Positions 36,947 through 47,440 of a DNA stretch of 64,000 nt are shown in pieces; position 1 is the stretch's first letter; every line of letters begins with the position of its first letter. Position numbers and translations under genes: made by a program. Origin of the DNA: Alphaproteobacteria bacterium (lineage in GTDB: Bacteria; Pseudomonadota; Alphaproteobacteria; Caulobacterales; Maricaulaceae); the NCBI GenBank assembly GCA_024278855.1, contig JAJRSJ010000038.1, forward strand, positions 1-64,000, given 5' to 3'. A model generated the notes under the pieces. The model saw only the letters and a list, made by a program, of their open reading frames with translations, was not told the DNA's origin and ran no database searches.

Positions 36947-38494
36947 ATGTTTAAATTATTGATTGGCGTAGTGGGCTTGGCTTTGTTGGGAGCTTGCGGA
37001 CAAAAATCTGGGCACATACCTGACGGCATGGCATATGCGCGTAGTGCGGTAGTTGAAGGTACGATCACCTCCATACAATCAGGTGTCATATATCGAAAAA
37101 TGAACTGCATAGACGTGGTCAATGCCTATATCGAGCGCATTGAAAACTATGACCTAACAACAAGTTTGAATGCAATTACTTATAAAAATTACGACGAGGC
37201 GCGGCAATTGGCCAATAAACTAGACAAACGCTGGGGGCCATCAAGTATTGAATCTGATATATTACCTCTTCATTGTGTCCCCATACTGGTCAAGGACAAT
37301 ATGGACGTCAAAGGCTTCCCAACCACAGCGGGCTCCAAAATGCTTGCAGACAATATGCCGCCGGATGATGCCAACATAATCGCCAAACTCAAAGACCAGG
37401 GCGCAATCGTCCTGGCCAAGACCAATATGGCGGAATGGGCATTTTCACCGAGGCAAACCAACAGCACCAGCGCAGGCATAACCAAAAACGCTTATAATTT
37501 GGCGCATGTACCCGCCGGTTCGTCGGGCGGGACAGCGTCCGGGATTGCGGCTAGCTTTGCCCTCGTTGGCCTCGGAACGGATACGGGTAATTCCGTGCGC
37601 GGGCCGTCTTCGCATCTGTCACTGGTCGGCATGCGTTCAACCCACGGACTTTTGGATTTAGACGGGATTGTTCCCCTGGTCCTCACCGGCGATGTGGTTG
37701 GCCCCATGACCCGCCCGGTTACCGATAATGTCCTTATGTTTGCCGCGTTGGGTGGAGAGAACTATGCCCCTGATCTGAACAAGGGTGCGCTTAAAGATGC
37801 GCGCATTGGTATTGTTCGTGAACTGGCCAAGCCTGACGATATGGACGCGGACATAGCCGAACTGTTTGATGTCGCCGTAAATGACTTGAAATCCCAGGGC
37901 GCGACCGTCATAGATGCTATAAAAATCAAAGATATAAATGCGCATATTAACGCATCATGGGGCTGTAGATCCTTCCGCAAAGACGTCCATGAATACCTGA
38001 CTGGGCCCGGAATGAGTGCTAAAATCAGCGATCCATATGAAGCGTTTGAAGCGGGCGTATTCGCCCCTTACACAAAGGGCGCATGGGGATATTTCGAAGG
38101 CGGTGCCATTGAGGTTGCAACCAAAGCAGACGGTACGGTTTGCGGTGATTTATCCAAAGATGTGATGCGTCAAACCATCAAAAAAGACATTTTGGACGCT
38201 ATGGGACGCGAAAATCTTGACGCGCTCATCTACCCAAGTTGGCGTTACCCTGCGGCGCGGCTTGACCTAGCGGAGGCGGATTATAAAGGTGATAACTCCC
38301 AAACTCTGGCTCCGCCCACAGGTCTACCGGCCATAACTGTGCCGATGGGTTTCGCCGCCAAAGATTTGCCGACTGGCCTGCAATTTTTGGGGCGATCAAA
38401 TAGCGAGAAAACGCTCTACAACTTGGCCTACGCTTATGAACAAGCTACAAAACACCGCCGCGCACCCGTTAAATTCCCAATCATCAAGAAATAA
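36947..38494 (+). CDS. Lipoprotein amidase of the GTDTGNS subgroup
   Basis: A 515-residue amidase-signature enzyme with a lipoprotein signal (lipobox LLGAC, Cys at 17). The catalytic Lys lies in VPILVKDNMDV, the cis-Ser in PAGSSGGTASG and the nucleophilic Ser in GTDTGNSVRGPSSH. The GNSVRGPSSH variant defines a subgroup different from the amidase at 28405. It should cleave an amide on the periplasmic side. The ribosome site is GGAGAG. The gene diverges from the amidohydrolase pair, so the three enzymes may share a regulator and a pathway. Confidence 0.88.
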   Translation: MFKLLIGVVGLALLGACGQKSGHIPDGMAYARSAVVEGTITSIQSGVIYRKMNCIDVVNAYIERIENYDLTTSLNAITYKNYDEARQLANKLDKRWGPSSIESDILPLHCVPILVKDNMDVKGFPTTAGSKMLADNMPPDDANIIAKLKDQGAIVLAKTNMAEWAFSPRQTNSTSAGITKNAYNLAHVPAGSSGGTASGIAASFALVGLGTDTGNSVRGPSSHLSLVGMRSTHGLLDLDGIVPLVLTGDVVGPMTRPVTDNVLMFAALGGENYAPDLNKGALKDARIGIVRELAKPDDMDADIAELFDVAVNDLKSQGATVIDAIKIKDINAHINASWGCRSFRKDVHEYLTGPGMSAKISDPYEAFEAGVFAPYTKGAWGYFEGGAIEVATKADGTVCGDLSKDVMRQTIKKDILDAMGRENLDALIYPSWRYPAARLDLAEADYKGDNSQTLAPPTGLPAITVPMGFAAKDLPTGLQFLGRSNSEKTLYNLAYAYEQATKHRRAPVKFPIIKK

Positions 38495-38628
38495 GCCCGA
38501 ATATTGGCAAATTCTTTGCATATTGTAATCAATAAGCTATCGACGCAGTGCTTATAACTGGTTAGAACCTGTTTGAATCAATGCGGGCTATTGTATGGTG
38601 CGCAAAGTAATAAAAATTTGGGACGTTT

Positions 38629-41600
38629 ATGAAAATTCGCCATTTATTTGTATCCACGGCCATTCCTGCATTGATTGCAGCATTACCTGCATCCGTATAT
38701 GCGCAAGTGGAAATTACCGACGAACGCACAACCGGCATTGCAACATCAACGGCAGACGGCGGAGCGCCAGCGAATGTAACCATTACTGCAAGTGGCACCA
38801 TAACCGTTACGACAGGCGCGGCGGCAACACTAGACTCGGATAACGACCTGACCAATGCTGGCACAATTACAACCACGGACGCGGACGATACAACCGGTGT
38901 TTTAATCACAGGTGTAACAGGCAATTTCACCAATAGCGGTACTATTTCGCTTACGGGCGCTGCCCCCACGGACGGCATTACCCCAACCAGCGATATCGTC
39001 ACAGGTACTGGCCGCACGGGCATATTGATATCTGGTGCCAGCCCGTTTACCGGCAATGTGAATAATGAAGGCACGATCACTGTTCGCGGCCAAAATTCAG
39101 CAGGCATGCGTCTGGCAAATATGACGACCATGACAGGCGACTTTCTACAAGGCGGCGTCATGACAGTTTTTGGCGCCAATAGCGTTGGTGTTGATATTGC
39201 CGGGGATGTGATTGGGAATTTAGCCATTAGCGGCACAGTCAGCGCTACGGGAGAAAACACCCAAGCCGTCAATGTATCCGGCGATATATCCGGAGCCATG
39301 ACGCTCACCAATGCTATATCCACGTCTGGTTTCGTAAGCTTTACAGGCGGCATTCTAACGGCCCGCCCCGGATTGGACGGGCGCCAAACATTGACAGATA
39401 CGGCAAACCTTCGCCAAGCAGGCTCTGCCATACAAATTAACGGTAATATCGGCGGCGGTATCCATATTGCTGAAAACCGGGATGCAGATACCAACGAATT
39501 GGTCAGTATTGGCGGCGTGAATATGGTAGGCAGTGCGCCGGCTATTTTGATCGACGGAAACGGTACGCCTATTGCGATTGGTATCGTTGCGCAAATTACC
39601 GACCCGGCTGACGAAAATTTTGATGCAGAATTGCAATATGCTTTCATAAACCAAGGCCAACTCGTTAGTGACGGTTTTTTGGACGACATGAATGCCACAA
39701 CTTTTTCCCTAAGCGATGCACGTCTTGAGGGCGGGCTGAACAATTCAGGGACCATGCGCTCCAATGCATACCGCTCCGGTATTGACCCGCTCGCCGCAGG
39801 GCCAACCCCTAACGCCATAGCCAGAGTGATCATCATTGGCGGCGGCGGTATTGCGGAGCGGATTAACAATTCAGGGACGATTATAGCCCAGGGCATAGAA
39901 GCCGGTGACGCCGTTTACGCTGACCGGGACAATATTCTCGCGCCCAATATGATTTTTGCGACTGCCATTGAAGTTTTAGCGGGCGGCTCAATGGAGCGTT
40001 TGTCAAATATTGGTTCAATTTCAGCTATTATCACTGGTCGCAATGGTGAAGCTGTAGCAATTCGTGATGGATCGGGCACCTTAATTGCCCTCGACAATAG
40101 CGGCACTATTGGTGCGTTTGGCGTAAATTCAGATATTCTGGGCGAACAAAATACAAATTTCACTCTTATTGCCATTGATGTGTCGTTTAACACGACTGGT
40201 TTTACCTTAAACCAGACCGTGTTTACTGACCCTGTAACAGAGACAGATACCGTACCAGCCATCACTGGCGACATATTGTTGGGCAGTGGTGATGATGTTA
40301 TCAATATTGCGGGCGGGACTGTCAATAGCCGCATAGTTTTTGGGGCGGGCGCAGATAGAGTATTGGTTTCTGGCGGTTCTGCTGTTACAGGCTCACTGGT
40401 TGACAGTGATGGCCAGCTTGAAATTATGGTTACAGACGGCAGCTCTTTGACCATTAATAATGCTAATGATTTCAACATCACCACGGCTAATTTTGACGGT
40501 ACGTCTACCTATGCACCATTTGTCAATCCCGCAACCGGAGAAGCATCCGTAATGATCGCATCTGGGGAAGTGGCGTTCGCAGACGGCGCGACAATTGACC
40601 CGCGCTTGGCCACGGTTTTGGACAACCCCTCCACCTCGTTCACAATCGTCCGGGCGGGCACACTAACCACTAGCGCCGATTTTGGGACGGTGCGCGGGGA
40701 AAACTCACCTTATCTTTACAATACCGTATTTTCAAGAGATCCAACCGACCCTAACACATTGATTATGACGTTGGACTTGCGTTCCGCAGAGGAACTTGGT
40801 CTGGATACGACCCAGGCGGCAGCGTTTGAATCCGCTTTTGAGGCATTGCAAAATTCTGGCAGCTTAGGCGGGGCTTTTGTTGGCCTTACGGATCAACAGA
40901 GCTTTAACGCGGCATACAACCAACTCTTGCCAGAATTTGCATCTGCGGCGCGGCAATTTGTGATGGCAAATGTTGACGGCGTATCGGGTGCAATCGGGTC
41001 GCATTTGAATAATGCCCGGCGTTCGCAAGATAAAACTGGCGGCTTATGGATTCAGGAATTTGCTTATTTTGTCGATAGAAGTCTAGCCGGACAGTCTGAA
41101 CCGTTCCGGGGTTATGGTTTTGGGATGACAGGCGGGTTTGATACGGCTTTCGGGCCTTTCCACACGGCTGGCGTAAATGTCGGCTTTGCGACCACGCAAA
41201 TTGAAAATGTTCTCGGTAATAATGAGCCTCTTGACGTATTGACGCTCCAAGCGGGCCTATACGGCGGGTTGGAATTTGGCAAAGTTGGTATCGATTTATA
41301 TGCAGGCGGCGGCTATAATGATAATGAGTCCAAACGTAGGGTTCAAGGTAGAGATTTCGACCAAACCGCCGCAGGCAATTGGTCCGGCACGCACCTTAAT
41401 GCGTCTGCAAATGCTGGATATAATATAAATTTCGGCAAATATTATATGCGCCCAACTCTTGGGATGACATATCTAAGAATGTCTGAAAAAGCTTTTGTGG
41501 AAACAGGTGGCCCTGATATCAATCTCGCTATTGATGCGCGCACCTCTGATATTGGTACGGCGAGCGGTATTTTAGAGATTGATGCCAATTTTGAACGCAA

Positions 41601-41862
41601 CCGTTCATGGATGTCACCCTCTATGCGGTTTGGCTACAGGAATGATTTTATCGGTTCCGGTATCGTCACTACAGGCCAATTTGCAAACGGTACGATACCA
41701 TTTTCACTACAATCACAGGACTTCCCCGAAAGTGGCATTTTGCTTGGTGTAACCTTTGCTTCTGGCAGTAGATATGCATCATTTTCCTTTGATTATGATA
41801 CAGATATTCGTAGCGGCTTTATTCGCCATACCGCCAGACTTGTCTTGCGCCTGATTTTTTAA
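38629..41862 (+). CDS. Autotransporter (type Va) with a passenger of beta-helix repeats
   Basis: A 1077-residue surface protein. The signal peptide ends at about 26 (SVYAQ). The passenger (27 to about 800) is rich in Asn-Ser-Gly-Thr turns such as FTNSGTISLTGA and GGLNNSGTM, typical of right-handed beta-helix autotransporters. A short GDDVINIAGGTV stretch near 565 has a glycine/aspartate pattern like calcium-binding turns. The translocator barrel (about 805-1077) ends in TARLVLRLIF with the aromatic terminal residue required for insertion. A long open frame on the opposite strand is a by-product of base composition. The gene stands alone ahead of parE. Its role (adhesion or other) is unknown. 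Confidence 0.9.
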   Translation: MKIRHLFVSTAIPALIAALPASVYAQVEITDERTTGIATSTADGGAPANVTITASGTITVTTGAAATLDSDNDLTNAGTITTTDADDTTGVLITGVTGNFTNSGTISLTGAAPTDGITPTSDIVTGTGRTGILISGASPFTGNVNNEGTITVRGQNSAGMRLANMTTMTGDFLQGGVMTVFGANSVGVDIAGDVIGNLAISGTVSATGENTQAVNVSGDISGAMTLTNAISTSGFVSFTGGILTARPGLDGRQTLTDTANLRQAGSAIQINGNIGGGIHIAENRDADTNELVSIGGVNMVGSAPAILIDGNGTPIAIGIVAQITDPADENFDAELQYAFINQGQLVSDGFLDDMNATTFSLSDARLEGGLNNSGTMRSNAYRSGIDPLAAGPTPNAIARVIIIGGGGIAERINNSGTIIAQGIEAGDAVYADRDNILAPNMIFATAIEVLAGGSMERLSNIGSISAIITGRNGEAVAIRDGSGTLIALDNSGTIGAFGVNSDILGEQNTNFTLIAIDVSFNTTGFTLNQTVFTDPVTETDTVPAITGDILLGSGDDVINIAGGTVNSRIVFGAGADRVLVSGGSAVTGSLVDSDGQLEIMVTDGSSLTINNANDFNITTANFDGTSTYAPFVNPATGEASVMIASGEVAFADGATIDPRLATVLDNPSTSFTIVRAGTLTTSADFGTVRGENSPYLYNTVFSRDPTDPNTLIMTLDLRSAEELGLDTTQAAAFESAFEALQNSGSLGGAFVGLTDQQSFNAAYNQLLPEFASAARQFVMANVDGVSGAIGSHLNNARRSQDKTGGLWIQEFAYFVDRSLAGQSEPFRGYGFGMTGGFDTAFGPFHTAGVNVGFATTQIENVLGNNEPLDVLTLQAGLYGGLEFGKVGIDLYAGGGYNDNESKRRVQGRDFDQTAAGNWSGTHLNASANAGYNINFGKYYMRPTLGMTYLRMSEKAFVETGGPDINLAIDARTSDIGTASGILEIDANFERNRSWMSPSMRFGYRNDFIGSGIVTTGQFANGTIPFSLQSQDFPESGILLGVTFASGSRYASFSFDYDTDIRSGFIRHTARLVLRLIF

Positions 41863-41927
41863 TTCTGTTAACAGTTATTACTTAGAAATATCTGGCGTTT
41901 TAGGCGGGTTTCAGACAGGGTATCTCT

Positions 41928-43937
41928 ATGGCAAAAGCGAATCAAAACGAGCTGTTTGGTAGTTCATCCAAAGCAAAAGCGAAGGCAGAAGCTGCGTATT
42001 CTGCAAAAGACATTCAAGTCCTTGAAGGGCTTGAGCCAGTACGCTTGCGCCCGGGCATGTATATTGGCGGCACGGATGCCCGCGCCCTACACCATTTATT
42101 CGCCGAGGTTCTGGACAATTCTATGGACGAAGCCGTGGCCGGACATGCAAACCGCATCGAGGTTGAGCTCGACACAGGTGGTTATCTTTCAGTGAGTGAT
42201 AATGGGCGCGGTATTCCCATTGACCCGCATCCGAAATACAAAAATAAATCTGCCCTGGAAGTGATTATGACCACCTTGCACGCGGGCGGTAAATTTGATG
42301 ATAAAGCTTACCAAACTTCCGGTGGGTTGCACGGAGTTGGTGTTTCCGTGGTCAACGCATTGTCTGATCATCTGATTGTCGAAGTGGCGCGGGGACGTAA
42401 ATTATACCGGCAAAGCTTCAAGCGCGGCAAAGCCATAGGCAAGCTCGAACATCTGGGCGATATTCCCAACCGGCGCGGCACGAGAGTTTCCTTTCATCCT
42501 GACCCTGAGATATTCGGGCCTAAAGCTCACTTCTCCCCTGCCCGCTTGTTTCGTATGGCGAGGGCCAAAGCCTATCTCCAGCCCGGCGTTGAAATACGTT
42601 GGAAATGTGCGCCGGAGCTTGTGGCCAATTTGGAAACCATTCCCGCCGAGGCCGTGTTTTTGTTCCCCGGCGGCCTGTCTGATTTTCTCAAAGAAACGCT
42701 CGGCAATAAAGTCACCGTCACCCCTGAAATATTTCGGGGCCGCAGCAAATCAGAAACGGGTCACGGCCGGGTTGAGTGGGCCGTAAGTTGGTCACCCCAA
42801 GGTTTTGGCGATGCGGATAGTGTTGTGCGCTCCTATTGCAACACCATCCCGACTTTGGGCGGCGGCACCCATGAGCAAGGTTTTCGTTCGGCTTTGACCA
42901 AAGGCTTGCGGGCTTACGCCGACATATCCGGCATGGCCACAAAGGCTTCCAATATTACGCCCGATGATGTCATGAACAGTGCCGGGGCTTTGGTGTCGGT
43001 GTTTTTGTCCGCGCCTGAGTTTCAAGGCCAGACCAAAGACCGTTTGTCCAATTCAGAAGCCGTGCGCATTGTCGAAACGTCCGTCCGTGACCCCTTTGAT
43101 CATTGGTTAGCCGGTTCGCCCAAAGATGCGACCAAGCTTTTGGAATATGTTATAGAGCAAGCCGATGACCGGATGCGCCGCCGCAAGGCACGTGATGTCA
43201 AACGCAAAGCGGCAACCCGTAAATTACGCCTGCCCGGCAAGTTGGCGGACTGTTCTAACAAATCGGCTGAAAACACCGAAATATTTATCGTCGAAGGCGA
43301 AAGTGCCGGCGGTTCTGCCAAGCAAGCGCGCAACCGCAAGACCCAGGCTATCTTGCCGCTCAAAGGTAAAATCCTCAATGTAGAAAGCGCTAGCCACGCC
43401 AAAATCGCTGCCAATAAAGAGATTAACGACCTGGCCACGGCGCTCGGCGTCGGGATCGGCAAGAAATTTAACCCGGACGATTTGCGCTATGAGCGAGTGA
43501 TTATTATGACTGACGCCGATGTGGACGGGGCTCATATTGCGGCTTTGCTGATTACATTTTTCTATCGCTATATGCCGAACCTGCTCCATGAAGGCCGTCT
43601 CTATATGGCTATGCCGCCATTGTTTCGCCTGACCCAAGGCGGAAAATCCATGTATGCAAACGACGAAGATCATAAACAGCATTTGCTCGATACCGAATTT
43701 ACCGGCCGCGGTAAAATTGAGATTGGACGTTTTAAGGGCCTAGGCGAAATGATGCCGGCCCAGCTAAAAATCACAACCATGAACCCTGATACCCGCACAT
43801 TGGCCCGCATCACAGTAGACGAGGATAATCTCCCGACCACCGAAGCCTTGGTCGAAACCCTCATGGGTAAACGCGCTGATTTACGCTATCAATACATTCA
43901 GGAACACGCGCAATATGTCGATGATTTGGATGTTTAG
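41928..43937 (+). CDS. parE: DNA topoisomerase IV subunit B
   Basis: This is the ATPase subunit of topoisomerase IV, which unlinks daughter chromosomes. The GHKL ATP site is seen in VLDNSMDEA, VSDNGRGIP and TSGGLHGVGVSVVNALS. The TOPRIM domain has EGESAGG and the metal-binding MTDADVDGAHI. The length of 669 aa and the PLKGKILNVE segment fit ParE rather than the longer GyrB of Gram-negatives. The gene is transcribed alone, 65 bp after the autotransporter, and converges with scpB. Confidence 0.94.
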   Translation: MAKANQNELFGSSSKAKAKAEAAYSAKDIQVLEGLEPVRLRPGMYIGGTDARALHHLFAEVLDNSMDEAVAGHANRIEVELDTGGYLSVSDNGRGIPIDPHPKYKNKSALEVIMTTLHAGGKFDDKAYQTSGGLHGVGVSVVNALSDHLIVEVARGRKLYRQSFKRGKAIGKLEHLGDIPNRRGTRVSFHPDPEIFGPKAHFSPARLFRMARAKAYLQPGVEIRWKCAPELVANLETIPAEAVFLFPGGLSDFLKETLGNKVTVTPEIFRGRSKSETGHGRVEWAVSWSPQGFGDADSVVRSYCNTIPTLGGGTHEQGFRSALTKGLRAYADISGMATKASNITPDDVMNSAGALVSVFLSAPEFQGQTKDRLSNSEAVRIVETSVRDPFDHWLAGSPKDATKLLEYVIEQADDRMRRRKARDVKRKAATRKLRLPGKLADCSNKSAENTEIFIVEGESAGGSAKQARNRKTQAILPLKGKILNVESASHAKIAANKEINDLATALGVGIGKKFNPDDLRYERVIIMTDADVDGAHIAALLITFFYRYMPNLLHEGRLYMAMPPLFRLTQGGKSMYANDEDHKQHLLDTEFTGRGKIEIGRFKGLGEMMPAQLKITTMNPDTRTLARITVDEDNLPTTEALVETLMGKRADLRYQYIQEHAQYVDDLDV

Positions 43938-44002
43938 AATAATGCGTTAAACAGCTAATCCACCCTACAAATTTTGGTATTTTTCTACCCGGAATTTTCC
44001 CA

Positions 44003-44767
44003 TTACCCGTCCAGACCCGGTTTTTCGTCTGCTTCCATGAAATCCATCATGAACTCGCTGTCGTCTTCGTCCTCGATCGGGTCTTCGTCTATATCCATGG
44101 ACAGCATGGGAGTTGGGACTTCAAAGTCTTTGGGCAGGCGAGCGTCGAGTAGTCCGGCGGCTTTGAGGTCGTCGCGGCCCGGTAGATCGGTGACTTGCTC
44201 AAGATTAAAGTGCGCCAAGAAATTCTCCGTTGTACCGTAAGTCACCGGACGGCCCGGCGTACGTCGGCGACCGCGAATGCGGACCCAGCCAAGTTCCATC
44301 AACACATCTATAGTGCCGCCCGATACGGATACACCGCGAATATCTTCGATTTCCGGGCGGGTGACGGGTTGGTGATAAGCGATAATGGCCAGAGTTTCCA
44401 AGGCCGCCTTGGACAATTTGCGCGGGGTTTCGCGAATATCCACCAAATCATGCTCCAAATCCACGGCAGTTTGAAACCGCCATCTATCGGCTACGCGGAT
44501 TAAATTTATACCGCGCCCAGCATAATCTCGGGCCAATTTAGCCAGTAATGCCCCCACATCACAGCCCTTTGGTAATCGCTCACGCAAGGTTTCAATGTCA
44601 ATCGGTTCTACGGCAGCAAATAACAGGGCTTCCAACAAACGCAAATCATCCGCCATAGCCTCACCGTCCGCCCGCGTCAGCAATCGTTCATTGAGATTGA
44701 TAATATCGTCCTCTATTCCGGCGGCGGCGGTTTCCACACGAGACGCCGGTTTGTTAGGTTCAGTCAT
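44003..44767 (-). CDS. scpB: Segregation and condensation protein B
   Basis: This is a partner of SMC and ScpA in chromosome condensation. It is a 254-residue protein with paired winged-helix domains (LLEALLFAAVEPID at the start; LETLAIIAYHQPVTRPEIEDIRGVS is the family signature). The C-terminus is very acidic (DIDEDPIEDEDDSEF). The start overlaps the scpA stop (ATGA). Confidence 0.94.
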   Translation of the reverse strand: MTEPNKPASRVETAAAGIEDDIINLNERLLTRADGEAMADDLRLLEALLFAAVEPIDIETLRERLPKGCDVGALLAKLARDYAGRGINLIRVADRWRFQTAVDLEHDLVDIRETPRKLSKAALETLAIIAYHQPVTRPEIEDIRGVSVSGGTIDVLMELGWVRIRGRRRTPGRPVTYGTTENFLAHFNLEQVTDLPGRDDLKAAGLLDARLPKDFEVPTPMLSMDIDEDPIEDEDDSEFMMDFMEADEKPGLDG

Positions 44768-45582
44768 GACGGTTTCCTGTTGTCTGGTTGGGGTTTGGCC
44801 CGCAAATAAATGGTTGAAAAAGCTTTGGATTGTTTGATTTCCAGGCGGCCTTCTTTAGCCAATTCCAGTCCGGCCAATAATGAACTGGCGCGAATACTCC
44901 GGCTGGGCAATGTCTGCTCAAAATCACTGCCGTCGGGCAAAAGTTCGTCAAACGTAAGCCATTCAAGGCTAAGCCCAACCACACGTTCAAGCCTGCGGCG
45001 AGCCTCATCCAAAGCCCATATTAACGGTTTGGGCAGTTTATGATGGCGCATAGCGGCTTGGGAACGGGTTTCGCCGTAAGCCTTGATCATGTCAAATAGC
45101 TCGGCTTGGTAAAGCGGCGTTGTCCGAGAGCGCAGACCTTCGGGGGCGCCGCGAACAAAAATACTTTGGCCGGTAATTTTCAGTTTGAACAAACCTTCCG
45201 CCGCCCGGCGCATACCGTCAAGCCTTTGCAGACGAAATGCAAGATGTGCCGCCAGTTCTTCAGCTTCTGGGAGCTGTTCTTCACCTTCGGTTTTTGGCAA
45301 GATCAACCGCGATTTTAAATAGGCTAACCATGATGCCATCACCAAATAATCCGCCGCAAGTTCAATGCGTAAGTCTTTGGCGTTTTTAATGAAATCCACA
45401 TATTGGTCAGCCAGTTCCAGTATAGATATGCGGGCCAGATCAACCTTTTGCCGTCGAGCCAACTCGAGGAGCAAATGCAACGGGCCTTCAAACCCGTCAA
45501 TGTCCAGCACCAGACCACGGCCTTCTTCCTGCGCGTCATCTGCCGCTTCAAATTCAAGCTCGTCGTGGAAATCCGTACTCAT
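44764..45582 (-). CDS. scpA: Segregation and condensation protein A
   Basis: This is the kleisin subunit that bridges the SMC heads. FEGPLHLLLELARRQKVDL, the start signature of ScpA, is at residues 29-47, and the winged-helix C-terminus (STIYLRAKPQP) is short. The length of 272 aa is typical. Its start is 1 bp after the nagZ stop and its end overlaps scpB, giving a tight nagZ-scpA-scpB operon. Confidence 0.94.
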   Translation of the reverse strand: MSTDFHDELEFEAADDAQEEGRGLVLDIDGFEGPLHLLLELARRQKVDLARISILELADQYVDFIKNAKDLRIELAADYLVMASWLAYLKSRLILPKTEGEEQLPEAEELAAHLAFRLQRLDGMRRAAEGLFKLKITGQSIFVRGAPEGLRSRTTPLYQAELFDMIKAYGETRSQAAMRHHKLPKPLIWALDEARRRLERVVGLSLEWLTFDELLPDGSDFEQTLPSRSIRASSLLAGLELAKEGRLEIKQSKAFSTIYLRAKPQPDNRKPS

Positions 45583-45583
45583 A

Positions 45584-46639
45584 CTAACTATCCAACTGGG
45601 TCATAAGAGCTGTATATTCTTCTAATCCGGCATTGACGTCAAATTCTTCTTGAAGTTCAGCTGTAGTTTCGGCCAGTTTTGCCCGGCGTAAACTGTCCCC
45701 GCCAAGCGGCCTTAGGCCCTTGGCAACTTGCACCATATCCGCCAAACTTCCATTACATTGCAAAACAATGTCGCAACCTGCCGCCAAAGACCTTCGGGTC
45801 AGTTCCGTAAGCTCGCCGTCCAACGCCTTCATATCCAGATCATCACTCATCACCAAACCGTCATAACCTATATGACCGCGTATGATGTCATCAAATACAA
45901 TTTTTGAGACCGTAACCGGGTGTATATCATCAATATCGCTTAAAACAATATGGGCTGTCATGGCCATTGCTACAGATGCTACAGTTGAAGACTTACCCGC
46001 CGCGCCAAAGGCTTTAAAGGGCAAAAAATCGGTTTTAGATAAGTCTTCAATCCCATCAGCTATAACTGGAAGCGCTTTGTGACTGTCCACACTGGCCCGA
46101 CCATGTCCGGGAATATGTTTGATCACAGGCGCAACACCGCCCGCAATCAGTCCAGAAATACAGGCTTGGGCCATGTCTATCATCTTTGCCGGGTCACGGG
46201 AAAATGCCCGATCAGAAATTATTGGATCAGCACCAATTACCGGCAAATCCAAGACCGGGGCGCAGTTAGCCGTGATGCCAACCGCTCTTAGATCTTCCGC
46301 AATAAGGCGGAAATTAAGCCAAATAGCGCGCAATGCATATTCAGGATTGATCCGGTATAATTCCCCAAAATCAAAGGCATAGGCGGCTTTTCGCCAGTGG
46401 GGCGGCCCTAATCTTTGCACCCGACCGCCTTCCTGGTCGACAAATATTAGCGCATTGCGGCCAACAGTATTTCGCAAATCTGTACATAATTTTCTGACCT
46501 GTTCCGGCGTTTCAATATTGCGGGAGAATAAAATAAAGCCCCACGGATTACAGTCCCGGAAAAACACCGCCTCTGCGGCACGCAATTCCGGGCCTTCCAG
46601 ACCAAATATTGCGGCGTTTATCGGTGGCTCCCTCGTCAT
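45584..46639 (-). CDS. nagZ: Beta-N-acetylhexosaminidase, peptidoglycan recycling
   Basis: This is a GH3-family glycosidase that removes GlcNAc from cytoplasmic anhydromuropeptides. The catalytic dyad loop KHIPGHGRASVDSHKALP and the nucleophile Asp in MSDDLDMKAL are present. The segment FVDQEGGRVQRL is a signature of NagZ. The length of 351 aa is usual. The start overlaps the SPOR-protein stop (ATGA). Confidence 0.95.
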   Translation of the reverse strand: MTREPPINAAIFGLEGPELRAAEAVFFRDCNPWGFILFSRNIETPEQVRKLCTDLRNTVGRNALIFVDQEGGRVQRLGPPHWRKAAYAFDFGELYRINPEYALRAIWLNFRLIAEDLRAVGITANCAPVLDLPVIGADPIISDRAFSRDPAKMIDMAQACISGLIAGGVAPVIKHIPGHGRASVDSHKALPVIADGIEDLSKTDFLPFKAFGAAGKSSTVASVAMAMTAHIVLSDIDDIHPVTVSKIVFDDIIRGHIGYDGLVMSDDLDMKALDGELTELTRRSLAAGCDIVLQCNGSLADMVQVAKGLRPLGGDSLRRAKLAETTAELQEEFDVNAGLEEYTALMTQLDS

Positions 46640-47382
46640 TCTTTCGTAACAATACAGTTTTGTTGTCTCGATTTAAATTGCGCACATAGTTTTCTTGCCG
46701 ATGCCTTATCGGCCAGACCGTTCACACGTAAACGATAATAAATCCCCCGCGTGCCGAGATCAACTCGTTTTATATCAGCATAATGACTACCTGTCAGTAT
46801 ATCCTCCATACTAACGGCAAGTTTTTCCCAGGTCTGTTCCGCCAGAGCCGCAGAGCGCAAAGATGCGACCTGTACCACATAACCTCCTGCCAACAATGAG
46901 GGGGATGTACTTACTGGTTTGGACCTAGTTTGACTTGAACTAGTTGGCGGTGCGGTTTCATTTGCTGAATTATTTGCACTTTGGGTTTCTGTGCGCTTGA
47001 TAATCACATTTGCGACAGGACGAGATCTTGGCTTTGGCAAGGGTTCTTCGGCTATTGGCGTTGTTTTTATAGCCGGTTGTGTTTTGTTTTCGTTTGAAAC
47101 TTCGAATATTTCTTTGTCCTGATTGGGGGTATTCGCGCCTCCAGGTTCCAAAGGGATTTCTTTATAGGGCGTATTATCGGCCAAAATACTCGGCAATTGA
47201 TTTCTGTCGCGGGTTCCAGAGGCAAATAATTTCATAACCACCAAAACCACTATTAAAATAAAAGCCAGTACAGCAACAAATTTTATCATGCCCATGCGCC
47301 CGGATTGAGCCCGGACATCAAATGGGTGAAGTGCTTCCGTATCAGAAGCGGGCAAATACGCGTTTTGTGGCTCGTTTTCCAT
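46636..47382 (-). CDS. SPOR-domain membrane protein
   Basis: This is an inner-membrane protein of 248 aa with a short cytoplasmic N-terminus, one transmembrane helix (about 32-50), a Pro/Ser/Thr/Lys-rich periplasmic linker (55-165) and a SPOR domain (about 168-248; YVVQVASLRSAALAEQTWEKL). SPOR domains bind denuded glycan strands at the division site. It lies in the conserved position between dgt and nagZ in alphaproteobacteria. Confidence 0.88.
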   Translation of the reverse strand: MENEPQNAYLPASDTEALHPFDVRAQSGRMGMIKFVAVLAFILIVVLVVMKLFASGTRDRNQLPSILADNTPYKEIPLEPGGANTPNQDKEIFEVSNENKTQPAIKTTPIAEEPLPKPRSRPVANVIIKRTETQSANNSANETAPPTSSSQTRSKPVSTSPSLLAGGYVVQVASLRSAALAEQTWEKLAVSMEDILTGSHYADIKRVDLGTRGIYYRLRVNGLADKASARKLCAQFKSRQQNCIVTKE

Positions 47383-47440
47383 ATTACAGTCTCTTGTTTT
47401 GTTCTATTCCTGTTTTGCCACTTCTTAGGTTAATGAAAGG

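Noticed and set aside
38562..39896. 444-codon open frame on the minus strand inside the autotransporter
   Set aside because: It is the reverse shadow of a Thr/Ala/Gly-rich repeat passenger. Its own protein is low-complexity Val/Pro/Ser with no domain, and the plus-strand gene has signal, repeat and barrel signatures.
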